A stretch of DNA of 28,097 nucleotides from an uncultured Clostridium sp. (GCA_900541315.1 UQJF01000024.1:1-28097); one strand, 5' to 3'; shown: positions 8,061-17,338, counted from the stretch's first letter. Numbers and translations are program-made. Notes: generated from the sequence alone by a model not told the origin.

Positions 8061-11000
8061 ATCTGTCCCTCAACGCCATCCAGAAATACCGCTGCAATCT
8101 GTTCAAAGTAGGAAAGCTGACCTGTGTAAAATTTATCAAAGTTTTCCCGCTGAGTCAGCAGTGCATCATAAAATTTCTGCTTGTTTTGCTCCAGCAGTAG
8201 ACCACTTTGCTTCATATAATACAGCTGTTCCAAAAAAGGCTTCAGATCCCCTACGTATTTTTGCAAATGTTCATAAGGCATCCGAATATTATTCGTACGT
8301 TTATTCCAGCCATTAACAGTCTCACGCAAACTGATGCACTTAGACAAACTTTTATTGCTCTCTGCAATAATATGATACTCCAAAATAACATCAGAAATCT
8401 TTTCATCTGCGGTTTCTGAATTCCATACCCAGTTAGCAGCATCTGCATTAAATTTCTGCTTTACTTCATCAAGATAAGCGCCATTATCACCGATTTCGAC
8501 AGCAAGTTTATGAAGTTTGCCATCGCGATATCTGTCGATGTATGCCAACATACCCTTGCGACACATTTCGTTCGTAAGCAGCTTCTCCAAATCCTGCACA
8601 ATTGTAGGATTCTTCTCTACCATCAAACCAATCTGCTCTGCATGGTCACTTTCGCTTGCTTTGTTTCTGTTTGCTGTATTGGCAATGCCACAATAAGCAT
8701 CAATCACACTTTCAACTACTTCATGCGAAGTTGAAAGTTCCGTTGTATCAAGTACATATTTTAAACACCAAATCGGGAAGGTTAGTCCCTTCATTTTGAT
8801 TCGAATGTGATCCCGAGAGCTTTCAATAGAACCGCACTGTGCCATGGGGATATTAAAAACCTTCGATGTACATTGTAGGTAATTACGCTGGCTTGTACTC
8901 ATCTCTACAATATACTCTTCCTTATACTTGGAACTGGGCGTGATTTTCTGCTTGATTGCATTGGCGATCATTTGTTTCATCTTATCTTGGGACATGCTCT
9001 CACTTGTAGAGCCATTGCTCCAGAAATAATCAGCCGTTGCATATTCTTTCATGATAAATCCCATCACAAAAGCAGTCACATTGTTTGGCATAAAGCCAAA
9101 CGGTGCATCTTCCAGTGCTTCAAACACAGAAAGCATACTTACTCTTCCTGCAGCATGCGAAAAACCATTTTTGACAATCTCATCTGCTTTCAATTTGATA
9201 CGCACAATAGGAAGGCTCTTCTTTGTCGGATCTTCCCAATAATGGGGAACCTTCCATGCACCGTTCAGAGCACTTGCAAGGCTGGTTTTTTCGTTTGAAG
9301 AACGAAAAGTCTGTTTCAATTCCTCCGTAATACCACACTCTGCTCCTTGCGCAAGCGGACCTACGGAAAACATATTATCGATTAAATTAAACTGTTCCAA
9401 GCCACAGTAGTAAACCTGATGATTTAACTTTGCAAGTTCTTCCTGCAGAGCAGACAGATTTGCAAGGCGAACACCACTTTTGTTTTCTGGTGTATATAGC
9501 ATAAAAGCACCATCTGCAATGCGTTGTTTCCAATCGCTCAGCACACGTTTGGCCTGACTTTCAAATCCATTTGCACGTGCACGATCATTCTGCGCATAAT
9601 TTTTGCTGTATGCCATATTTTCAACGTACTGTGTGAGCTGATCCTCTCCCAACGGAGCAAGACTTTCGATGTAGTATAGCTCATTGGCTGGTAGCACAAT
9701 ATTTTTTAAGATAGCGTTCTTTACACTACCAGCTTCTTCATCATTCAACGCAAAAGTCACCACTGTTTCAAAGCGATTTGTCTTTGCCATGCCTTTTGCC
9801 TTGGTAGTTGCTGCGCTAAAATTGCCTGCTGCAGCGCCCTCCAACCGAAAGCGACTGCGAATAGGTGCAGGAAGTTGCAAAGCACTCAATAAATCCGCGG
9901 AGACAATCAAGTCCTGTGTCTTCAGCCCTTCGCGAATTTCCTTCTTCAGTTTTTCAATTTTTGCACGATCTCCACCATTATTGGCAACGGTATATTCCTT
10001 CAAACCATTGCCAACAGGCTTTTCAAACAACAGTCCCTGCTGGCATAAACCAGCAGCAATATTCTTAGCCTTGCCCTTTGACCAATCAGTACCAAGAAAA
10101 GCAAGATCAATATTCTGCTCATTTGGACGCAACAATTCTACATTACCAACACGGACAGAAATCGCTTCCAGCAACAAAACAGTTTTAAAAACACGTTCCT
10201 GATCCGGTGTCAGACTATCTTTCTTCAATAGATTATAGGAATCCAGAATTACACGCACATCATCATTCAAACCACTATGGTCAGCCCCTGTAAAGAAATC
10301 CCACAACATATCTATTGTCAAAAGGTTCTTTTCATCCAACGGTCCATAATTATTGATATACCACTTAAAAGCCTTTGCATCAGTCATATCGTTGCTGATA
10401 ATAAAGTCAAACATACTACGTGCATTTGAATTGAAAGCAACGGACATATGCTTGAGCAGTAATGCTGCATACGGATGAATTGGCACAATAGCCTGCAGTT
10501 CTGCATCTTTAATGATAGTTTTGTCGCCCATGGTAGCTGTTTTTTTTGCGCTTGAAATAATCGTGCTTCGCACACTTGTCAGTTCTGCATTCAGATCTGC
10601 CTTATCCTCCTGCCATTCAGGCAGAAGCACTGGGTCAGAGGTTTCCTTCATTGCTTGCGCCATAAGCTGGAATGCCATGTTTTCCGGCATTTCAATGCGC
10701 ACAGTAGAGCGACCAACAAAACGGTCAAGAATCTTACGGCGTGTATCTGCATCTTTAATCAATGATGCACTCTCATGCGTAACAATGAGAAAATAAAATG
10801 GATGAGATTCACTGATTTCCACAAGTGTTTGGAAACCTGTAAGAGAATTAGGATTATTGACAAAAAACTCGGTAAATTCATCCCAAACAAATAAAATAGC
10901 CGAAATGTCGTTCTTATCCAAAATGCTCTTAATCCACTCACACATAGCCGGGATATCCATGCGCAGGGCAGTAATTCCATTATCATTAGCAACATGCAGA

Positions 11001-11647
11001 ATGTTACGCATCATTTTAGCAGCAGCGTCCTCATCCTCTGTGTTCTTCAATACATCAAGAACCTCTTTGACATGTTTGCCGCCGAAGTCCCACATATACT
11101 TATCTTCCTGTATCAGGTTGTCAAAATAGGTATAGTTGGCCTTTTTTTCTTCCAACCAATCGATAGCAGCTTTGCGCAGCGATGCCTCACCGCGATTTTC
11201 AATTCCATGTTCTCTCAAAGCGGCTATGATACTGTCTTGAATTGCTAAAATTAAATCCTGATCTGAGCGGATAGATGCTGAGCCGATACGATGAATCGTA
11301 ATCAAACGTCCACCGTTTTTATCAGTAATCAGCTGCTGACACAAGTCCTCACGTAAGCCATACTCGGCAAAGTAAGCTCGTATTTCCTCATCACTTGCTT
11401 CCAGTAAGGATTTTACCGTCAATACCGCATGAGATTTTCCGGTACCATAAGCACCTTCTACCCACAATGAGCGAGTATCTTTACCAGAAAGCATAATATG
11501 TGTTTTTTCCAGTAACTTTACAAAAGTTTCATGCGGGTAAAAAGCATTCCATTTTACCTTCCCTGTCTTAATCAAATCAGCAGTAACAGCGGCATAATAT
11601 TTAGGGTCGATATCAAAATAATCTTTGTATAGTTTTCTTTCGTCCAT
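8057..11647 (-). CDS. brxC: BrxC/PglY-type large P-loop ATPase of BREX
   Basis: A 1196-aa ATPase. The N-terminus YKDYFDIDPKYYAAVTADLI is typical of BREX ATPases that precede the nucleotide site. Walker A is VEGAYGTGKSH (residues 65-72) and Walker B is ILFVWDEF (251-258). A middle region holds VPIHPYAALLLKHM and a long helical C-terminal half follows. BrxC/PglY proteins of all BREX types are large ATPases of this design and are thought to drive DNA or nucleoprotein remodelling. The gene starts 26 bases after the brxP stop. It ends with EGQI at 8057, but an open frame continues in the -1 phase, so this copy may be truncated at its C-terminus. Being in the type 4 order next to a PAPS-reductase-like gene supports the name. 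Confidence 0.87.
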   Translation of the reverse strand: MDERKLYKDYFDIDPKYYAAVTADLIKTGKVKWNAFYPHETFVKLLEKTHIMLSGKDTRSLWVEGAYGTGKSHAVLTVKSLLEASDEEIRAYFAEYGLREDLCQQLITDKNGGRLITIHRIGSASIRSDQDLILAIQDSIIAALREHGIENRGEASLRKAAIDWLEEKKANYTYFDNLIQEDKYMWDFGGKHVKEVLDVLKNTEDEDAAAKMMRNILHVANDNGITALRMDIPAMCEWIKSILDKNDISAILFVWDEFTEFFVNNPNSLTGFQTLVEISESHPFYFLIVTHESASLIKDADTRRKILDRFVGRSTVRIEMPENMAFQLMAQAMKETSDPVLLPEWQEDKADLNAELTSVRSTIISSAKKTATMGDKTIIKDAELQAIVPIHPYAALLLKHMSVAFNSNARSMFDFIISNDMTDAKAFKWYINNYGPLDEKNLLTIDMLWDFFTGADHSGLNDDVRVILDSYNLLKKDSLTPDQERVFKTVLLLEAISVRVGNVELLRPNEQNIDLAFLGTDWSKGKAKNIAAGLCQQGLLFEKPVGNGLKEYTVANNGGDRAKIEKLKKEIREGLKTQDLIVSADLLSALQLPAPIRSRFRLEGAAAGNFSAATTKAKGMAKTNRFETVVTFALNDEEAGSVKNAILKNIVLPANELYYIESLAPLGEDQLTQYVENMAYSKNYAQNDRARANGFESQAKRVLSDWKQRIADGAFMLYTPENKSGVRLANLSALQEELAKLNHQVYYCGLEQFNLIDNMFSVGPLAQGAECGITEELKQTFRSSNEKTSLASALNGAWKVPHYWEDPTKKSLPIVRIKLKADEIVKNGFSHAAGRVSMLSVFEALEDAPFGFMPNNVTAFVMGFIMKEYATADYFWSNGSTSESMSQDKMKQMIANAIKQKITPSSKYKEEYIVEMSTSQRNYLQCTSKVFNIPMAQCGSIESSRDHIRIKMKGLTFPIWCLKYVLDTTELSTSHEVVESVIDAYCGIANTANRNKASESDHAEQIGLMVEKNPTIVQDLEKLLTNEMCRKGMLAYIDRYRDGKLHKLAVEIGDNGAYLDEVKQKFNADAANWVWNSETADEKISDVILEYHIIAESNKSLSKCISLRETVNGWNKRTNNIRMPYEHLQKYVGDLKPFLEQLYYMKQSGLLLEQNKQKFYDALLTQRENFDKFYTGQLSYFEQIAAVFLDGVEGQI

Positions 11648-11673
11648 TTTTTCAAAGTCTCTTTCTACCGTAA

Positions 11674-14001
11674 TTAAAACAGTGACAGTACATCCTGCGA
11701 ACTTTTATCCGGTCGCAGATTAATAGTATCCAATCCAAGTGAAAAGCTGGCAGAAATAAAATCGGGGTAATTAACACTCAAACCATTAAGTAGCGGCACC
11801 ATAGTGTCGTAATCTAACCCAAAAATACGAGTAGGGCTAACGCCATCACGTTCGATGGTATTATCCAACAAAACCGTAAGACTGAACTGATAAAACTCGC
11901 CGCAATGCTCCGCAAACTTATAGAGACTGTACAAAATAACGCGAGGATCAGGAGAAGTCCAAGATGTACGCAAAATTGAAACCGCTCTATTTTTCTCTTT
12001 ATATACATTTCCCAATCCAACCTCTCCCAGAGGCAATTCACACATACGTGACAGGGAGCTAAAAATATCGTTCGTCCAACTTTCTTTTGCACCCGCATCA
12101 ACCATGGCATTCACAAGATACGGCTTACTATATTCTTCGCCAAAATTTGTGTTATTTATAAACCACCCAACCTGGGGAGCATAGCATAAATTAACCAATA
12201 TTATTCCCCATGCCGCAGGATTATTTATGCCAATAGAATCAATAATTTGCGCTGTCTTTGAAAATCCTGTATCATCTAACAAGCCAGAATCTCTTAAAAA
12301 GCGCTTGAAGAAACTGTACATTTGAGAACCCAGCGTATGATTATCGTCAAAATTGTTTTTGAACTCAAAATATTGCTGAATCCAATCCATTTTAGGTGCA
12401 TGATGCGAATAGCTATTTAGGCTCATTGTTTTTCCGGCCATTGTAATTCCTCCCTTTGGGCGTTCAAGTGATTTGTACACCAAACATCCTTTTTCAACTT
12501 TATGACATTGTGAACAGTGGTGACAGTTTTCATTAATACTTAATTTTCCCTTTGCAAAACTTATACAACCATAAGGACAATCCGCCTGACAAACTTTGCA
12601 TCCAATACAACAAGCTGATTTACGGAAAACCTCCTTAATACGTTTTGAGAATTCAGGATTATCTTTTACTATTTGTCTTTCAATTTTTACTATAAGAAAA
12701 TTATCCTTTTCAACAACCTCAAACGGCAACATTTTCTTTTGAAAATCAATAATGTATGGATTACTCTCGTTTGACAATATGCCTATTGTTTTAATCCACG
12801 TTTTCCACTCAGTCCTTGCATTGTTAATTATAATTAGAGTATCACCATTATCAGCATATTTTTCTTCATAATTAAGCGGAATAGAAAGGTCTCTACCGTT
12901 TTTTCTTGCCTTCCATCCACCATTTATTATAAATTGATCAAGTGTTTGCTTATCAGAAAAGGTGTTTTGATAAGAGTTTCTAATCGAATCTATAAGCGGC
13001 TCCGCCTCGTCCACATAACAATAATGATTCATATAATCATTACGTTCCGCTGCACGTGGGCATACCAGGCATCCTGCTCTTCTATTTCCTTTTTTGTATG
13101 TCTCATTTAATGGCAGCTTTCTTTGGTAAATATGCAGAAATACTTCCGCTGAACTCCAATCCAAAATCACGTTACAACTATACTGTCCTTTATGCTTTCC
13201 TCCATATGAAACGTCATCATACTTGCTTCTAGCAATACTTTCATCTGCTCGGACACCCACAAAGGCCATTCCTGTAAAATCAGGCTTATCAAGCAGTTTG
13301 CGTAAAAGAATAATCTGCGGAGCCGTTTTATGTACACTGCAGCACCATCTTGTCACAGTGGCTGGCGGTCCAAATTTGCTCCATGTTTCTACTGGTGAAT
13401 ACTCAGAACTCGATGTCAAAAAGCGAATGCCAGCTTTTTCACACAACATATGTGTTTGCTCGACAATTTTGTATGTATCTGAAAACTCCATCTTAGTATC
13501 GCCAAATAGAACAACAAAATCTTCATGTGGCAAAGAACGTTGTACAATATCCAAAGCAACCACACTATCCTTGCCACCGCTAAATGCGACGTAGAAGATA
13601 TCAATTTTATTTTTGTATTTTCTATAGGTATTATATACCTTCTGTATAGTCTCCTGTACAAGCGCTTCCATGATTGAAGCATTTTTAGCTACCATACGAT
13701 TGATATCCACAAATTGAAGCATCCCCCCGTTTGGCTCAGGTTCTTCCAGTAGAATCAGTTCAGGAGCAGTATATAATGCACCCCCCTTAGTTTTAGCAAC
13801 TGTACGTCCTTTGTAGATATAGTTATTTGCCTCCGCCCACATTACTGGGGCACTATCATCCTTTGGGTAATTCCAGTATTGATCAAATCCTAAAATATCC
13901 AACTCTTTATAATAAACCGGGCGTGGTTCTTTGCTGAACTTTGATTGTTCAGTTGTCAGCAACAGTCCTCCGGTATCTTCATCCCATATGTATTGGTACA
14001 T
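11674..14001 (-). CDS. brxP: BrxP: PAPS-reductase-like ATP-pyrophosphatase with a ferredoxin-type cluster region
   Basis: A 775-aa protein. Residues 132-330 form a PAPS reductase/DndC-like HUP domain with the PP-loop SGGKDS (141-146), TRWCCSVHK (217-225) and a CLVCPR knuckle (311-316). Residues 464-506 hold a ferredoxin-like set, C465-x2-C468-x2-C471-x3-C475 and C493-x2-C496-x2-C499-x6-C506, able to carry one or two [4Fe-4S] clusters. The last about 240 residues resemble the DUF4007 regions found beside DndC-like genes, an assignment from memory. A PAPS-reductase-like protein in place of the PglX methyltransferase defines BREX type 4. ATG 14001 is preferred over ATG 14109: it begins YQYIWDEDTGG, lies 13 bases after the upstream stop and follows GTGAGG, whereas the longer form would overlap the upstream gene by 95 bases. 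Inferred role: ATP-driven, redox-dependent sulfur insertion into DNA. Confidence 0.88.
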   Translation of the reverse strand: MYQYIWDEDTGGLLLTTEQSKFSKEPRPVYYKELDILGFDQYWNYPKDDSAPVMWAEANNYIYKGRTVAKTKGGALYTAPELILLEEPEPNGGMLQFVDINRMVAKNASIMEALVQETIQKVYNTYRKYKNKIDIFYVAFSGGKDSVVALDIVQRSLPHEDFVVLFGDTKMEFSDTYKIVEQTHMLCEKAGIRFLTSSSEYSPVETWSKFGPPATVTRWCCSVHKTAPQIILLRKLLDKPDFTGMAFVGVRADESIARSKYDDVSYGGKHKGQYSCNVILDWSSAEVFLHIYQRKLPLNETYKKGNRRAGCLVCPRAAERNDYMNHYCYVDEAEPLIDSIRNSYQNTFSDKQTLDQFIINGGWKARKNGRDLSIPLNYEEKYADNGDTLIIINNARTEWKTWIKTIGILSNESNPYIIDFQKKMLPFEVVEKDNFLIVKIERQIVKDNPEFSKRIKEVFRKSACCIGCKVCQADCPYGCISFAKGKLSINENCHHCSQCHKVEKGCLVYKSLERPKGGITMAGKTMSLNSYSHHAPKMDWIQQYFEFKNNFDDNHTLGSQMYSFFKRFLRDSGLLDDTGFSKTAQIIDSIGINNPAAWGIILVNLCYAPQVGWFINNTNFGEEYSKPYLVNAMVDAGAKESWTNDIFSSLSRMCELPLGEVGLGNVYKEKNRAVSILRTSWTSPDPRVILYSLYKFAEHCGEFYQFSLTVLLDNTIERDGVSPTRIFGLDYDTMVPLLNGLSVNYPDFISASFSLGLDTINLRPDKSSQDVLSLF

Positions 14002-14014
14002 TTTGGGGTAATCC

Positions 14015-17000
14015 TCACTTTTCTTCTTTAATTTGCTTCTCTCGTAGAAGCTTTGCTTCCTGTACAGCATTTTCAATACTGTTGTATGCCAGTCGCTGTT
14101 GGAAACCACAGCTTACAATATATTGTAATGCCACCTTGGGGCTGCGCAATGCGTCAGAGTGAGAAAGGACATCGACGATCATTTCGTGATAATTCGTAAT
14201 CGGACTGTCCGCACGCACCATTGCCCCAGTTACAATGCTTTGGCTAAAGGACTGAAACAGAAATCGAAACTTTTTGCTTGTGTGATAAAGGTAACTGCTT
14301 AATACAAAAGCATTCCATTGGTAGCCAATGTTCGGGAAAGACAGATATAGTGAAACATCCTTCATAGGCATGTAATCACCGTGACACTGCTCATCTAAGA
14401 TGGCATCAATCGCCTCTACATCAAAGGTGATATGATCCTTACGAATGAACTCTCTATCAGAAAGGCGCACCACCTCACCCATGACAGCTTCCCAGTAAAT
14501 GCACACATTCAACTCCTCCGAGAATTCTTTCAATTCATCCAATGTGAAGTGATCACGTTCACGAGCAAACTCAGCATATACATCCGTCATATTCAGTTCG
14601 CTATCGAGAGCAGAAATAACCGCACTTTTGAAAGAGAAACGATCCCTGAGTAAATAAGCAAGGCTATTACGTACGCAAAGAGGAGTCAACATTTCTGTAT
14701 TTAACGCCACCTCTGGGCACTTTTCGTAAATCAAGTCCACAAGTCTCGTACCGACCACAAAACTGACAGTATCAATCTCTTCTTGAATGATACGTATAAT
14801 TTGCTGCAATTCATCTGTACTCACAGGCAGGTTCGGTGCATAATAATAGCAGCCCTGCTCCGCCCTTACAATAGACGGCTCTGTTACGATCATATACTTC
14901 ATTCTATCAAAGGGAATGTACCAAAGTTTTTCATGCAATTGCCCCAGTGTTTTCGGCTCATGATATTCTTGGATTACCCGTATAATATCGGCCCTGGGAT
15001 CAGCATTGTTATCCCCATTGACAAGACAGGTATATCTTTTTGTAAAACGATGGTCAGCTTTAGCAATCAACAATTCGGTCATGGCATCCTGATTGTAAAT
15101 TTGCAAGCTGTCAGCAAGCCGATGACTATATTTGTCATATAACGCTTCCAACGAAATGCCAGAGGCACCTGCATCTAGAGTTGATACAACATTCTCAATG
15201 ATTTCATTCAGCAAGTCATTCTGATCTCTATCCTGTTTTGGAAAGATACGACCATCACGTTCTGTTCCGATAAACTGTAATGTTTTTTCCCATACTTCAT
15301 CAGCTTCAGGAACATCTTGCCCAAAAAGTGCTGCATAATATCGTTTAAAACGCCCACGATAAATAGCACGTCCTGGCTGGTATCCATTTTCGTTAAAGTA
15401 TTTTTCGAGGATTGTTGCGTAATTTTCCCCTTGTTCAGAAATCTGATAATACATTCCATCTGCATTGGAAGCCTGATTTAATTCAACGACATCTCCCCTA
15501 GTTACTCCTGAATCCCGCTTTTCATATTTGATTTCTAAATTCTCATAATCAACATTACATTTATCTAAAAGAACACGAATTTTTGAAACAATATCCGTTG
15601 CACTTAAGTTTGTCTCTACATAAAAATCATCATTTACCCTCTTGGAGTCAAGCATTGTCCCGGCAGCAATCTTGCTGCCAAAGTCAATTCGCTTAGCTCC
15701 ACTAATATTCGTGTTGCGCATCTGTAGAAGCTTTTCAGGATAATCCTCAAAAAGACTTGCCAATACCGCCACATAAAGTTGTGTCCAATTCGAGATATCT
15801 GTATACTCTTTTCCAAAATATGTATACGAAACTGGTTTCGTGTAGGACAGCCGCTGACTTGTCGTAAAATCAACCACTGTTAAACTGCATTCGTCAGAAT
15901 TCTCAGCCTTTAAGTCTGCTTTAGAAGCATTCTTCAAACTATTCTCTTGCACCAGCGTTTCTTTCGTATCCTCAAGAATACTACTCTCATTTTTTTCTGC
16001 TTGTTGTTCAATTAACTGTTTTGTTTTTTCCTTACTGTTACTTGCAATCGGAACAATATTTTTTTCTCTTATTTCATGTAACAGCAAACTGTAATTATAT
16101 AATCCACATGTTAATAAAGTCTGCCTGCCCCGAAATGTCTTTCTGATATTACGGTTTTCTTTTGAAATTTTAAGTAGCTTATCCACTTCATCAGAATCCG
16201 TAATCTGAAATAATTTTTTTGAAGTGATACCATTTTCCATAGCATATTCGCTAAACTGATTCAATGTAGCTATAACCTGGGTAGCTCTAGCCATCGGAAT
16301 TTCACGTTGAAACCATTCATTCATTTTGTTCAAAATTTCTTCTTCCGTACAGTTTACTTTACCACTTTTTTTATCAGGAGCAACTCTAGTCTCCGTAATA
16401 AGTTCAGATTGTAGAATCTTCTCTTTAGCCTTCGCTTTGTTCTCTTTGTCTTTCGTCTTTTCCAAATTTTTAACAAACGCAAGATAATATTGCATAGCTG
16501 TAATCATTTTCTTCATTTGTTTTCTATATGCGAATCGAAACATACGATTTTCTGCAACTGTTTTCTGTACTTTCTTTATTGTCTCTAAATCCACCGTTTC
16601 AAATAGCGGACTTCTTAACACTTTAATTTTAGTACAAAAAGATTCTATCTCCGAATAACAAATATACATTTCCGAAAGCTGTGGGGGTGGAACATTCTGC
16701 GCCAGCCAATCAGCAACGAGCTCTTCTTTTTCCTTTTTGCCATCAATCACCGACTTTGCCTCCCTCAAAATTTCATCATATTTGTTTCGACTTTCTCGAT
16801 ACAGCATCACCACTTCTGCAAACAATTTTGTTGCAGGCATTTTTATTCTTTTACCCCTATAAGCCGATTCCATGCTTTCCATTTGAAGCCGGATTCCATT
16901 CACGCTTCGATACGTTTCATCAATCATTAGCCCATTATTAATAGCCATTTTGCGTAAGTCATCCGAGACCTTTTTTATTGCCTGTGTCCGCAATTGCACT

Positions 17001-17086
17001 CCATTTATCACGGATAAATAAGCATCTAAGAGTAAAACAGCCTCATACATCGAAAAAGCTATTCGACTCGCCATCTCAATTCCCAC
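14015..17086 (-). CDS. Large protein of unknown function leading the BREX type 4-like operon (1023 aa)
   Basis: I do not recognise a named family. Residues 1-400 are mostly helical and charged, with a probable coiled coil (KNLEKTKDKENKAKAKEK) and a Glu/Lys-rich linker at about 350-400. Residues 402-540 form a compact alpha/beta unit (KPVSYTYFGKEYTDISNW ... YVETNLSATDI ... DYENLEIKYEK). I recall similar units appended to other clostridial defence or mobile-element proteins. Residues 550-1023 are rich in short helices and hairpins that could be tandem winged helices (for example QLHEKLWYIPFDRMKYMI). I see no Walker, methylase, nuclease or membrane motif. The start is GTG 17086 or ATG 17074; GGGA six bases before the latter makes it nearly as likely. 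It is the first gene of the operon and ends 13 bases before brxP. A DNA-recognition or scaffold role is only a guess. Confidence 0.8.
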   Translation of the reverse strand: MGIEMASRIAFSMYEAVLLLDAYLSVINGVQLRTQAIKKVSDDLRKMAINNGLMIDETYRSVNGIRLQMESMESAYRGKRIKMPATKLFAEVVMLYRESRNKYDEILREAKSVIDGKKEKEELVADWLAQNVPPPQLSEMYICYSEIESFCTKIKVLRSPLFETVDLETIKKVQKTVAENRMFRFAYRKQMKKMITAMQYYLAFVKNLEKTKDKENKAKAKEKILQSELITETRVAPDKKSGKVNCTEEEILNKMNEWFQREIPMARATQVIATLNQFSEYAMENGITSKKLFQITDSDEVDKLLKISKENRNIRKTFRGRQTLLTCGLYNYSLLLHEIREKNIVPIASNSKEKTKQLIEQQAEKNESSILEDTKETLVQENSLKNASKADLKAENSDECSLTVVDFTTSQRLSYTKPVSYTYFGKEYTDISNWTQLYVAVLASLFEDYPEKLLQMRNTNISGAKRIDFGSKIAAGTMLDSKRVNDDFYVETNLSATDIVSKIRVLLDKCNVDYENLEIKYEKRDSGVTRGDVVELNQASNADGMYYQISEQGENYATILEKYFNENGYQPGRAIYRGRFKRYYAALFGQDVPEADEVWEKTLQFIGTERDGRIFPKQDRDQNDLLNEIIENVVSTLDAGASGISLEALYDKYSHRLADSLQIYNQDAMTELLIAKADHRFTKRYTCLVNGDNNADPRADIIRVIQEYHEPKTLGQLHEKLWYIPFDRMKYMIVTEPSIVRAEQGCYYYAPNLPVSTDELQQIIRIIQEEIDTVSFVVGTRLVDLIYEKCPEVALNTEMLTPLCVRNSLAYLLRDRFSFKSAVISALDSELNMTDVYAEFARERDHFTLDELKEFSEELNVCIYWEAVMGEVVRLSDREFIRKDHITFDVEAIDAILDEQCHGDYMPMKDVSLYLSFPNIGYQWNAFVLSSYLYHTSKKFRFLFQSFSQSIVTGAMVRADSPITNYHEMIVDVLSHSDALRSPKVALQYIVSCGFQQRLAYNSIENAVQEAKLLREKQIKEEK

Positions 17087-17161
17087 ATCTCGACATCAAA
17101 ACCATAAAATCTCATCATATCAACTGGTCAGATATCATCCATATATAATTTCACAGCATAC

Positions 17162-17190
17162 AGTATAACATCTAGCTTTTTCATCGTAAA
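17162..17190 (-). promoter_or_regulatory. Predicted sigma-A promoter of the BREX type 4-like operon
   Basis: On the minus strand TTTACG (17185-17190) and TATACT (17162-17167) are separated by exactly 17 bases. These match the consensus -35 and -10 at 4/6 and 5/6 positions. Transcription would start near 17155, about 70 bases before the first gene. No other good promoter is evident in the spacer, which is the only sizeable gap before eight same-strand genes. Confidence 0.55.
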
Positions 17191-17289
17191 GTGATAAATA
17201 TTGTGAGCGCGATATTTTTCTCTTTTTCACAAGCAATGTCTCTATAGCGCGAAAACTCTGCCAAAATGTGCGCCATCGGGCATGGCAAC

Positions 17290-17328
17290 AAAAAAGAGAA
17301 GAGACATATTCAACCTCTTCTCCTTTTT
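17290..17328 (-). terminator. Rho-independent terminator of the chaperone operon
   Basis: On the minus strand, AAAAAGGAGAAGAG (17328-17315) can pair with CTCTTCTCTTTTTT (17303-17290) through a short loop with one bulge. It ends in a T-run and lies 11 bases after the stop of the 187-aa gene. It would separate the hrcA-dnaJ operon from the defence operon, which is transcribed in the same direction. Confidence 0.7.
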
Positions 17329-17338
17329 GATCTATCTT

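Noticed and set aside
8050..8075. Programmed -1 ribosomal frameshift joining brxC to the next frame
   Set aside because: No slippery heptamer of the X-XXY-YYZ type is present before the brxC stop. A mutation, a rare start codon or an error is simpler.
9684..10202. 172-codon plus-strand frame inside brxC
   Set aside because: It is antisense to the ATPase gene, with composition typical of a shadow frame and no start context.
13999..14109. Longer N-terminus of BrxP starting at ATG 14109
   Set aside because: It would overlap the upstream gene by 95 bases, and the extra residues look like an out-of-frame reading of that gene's end. ATG 14001 has a ribosome binding site and a fitting N-terminus.
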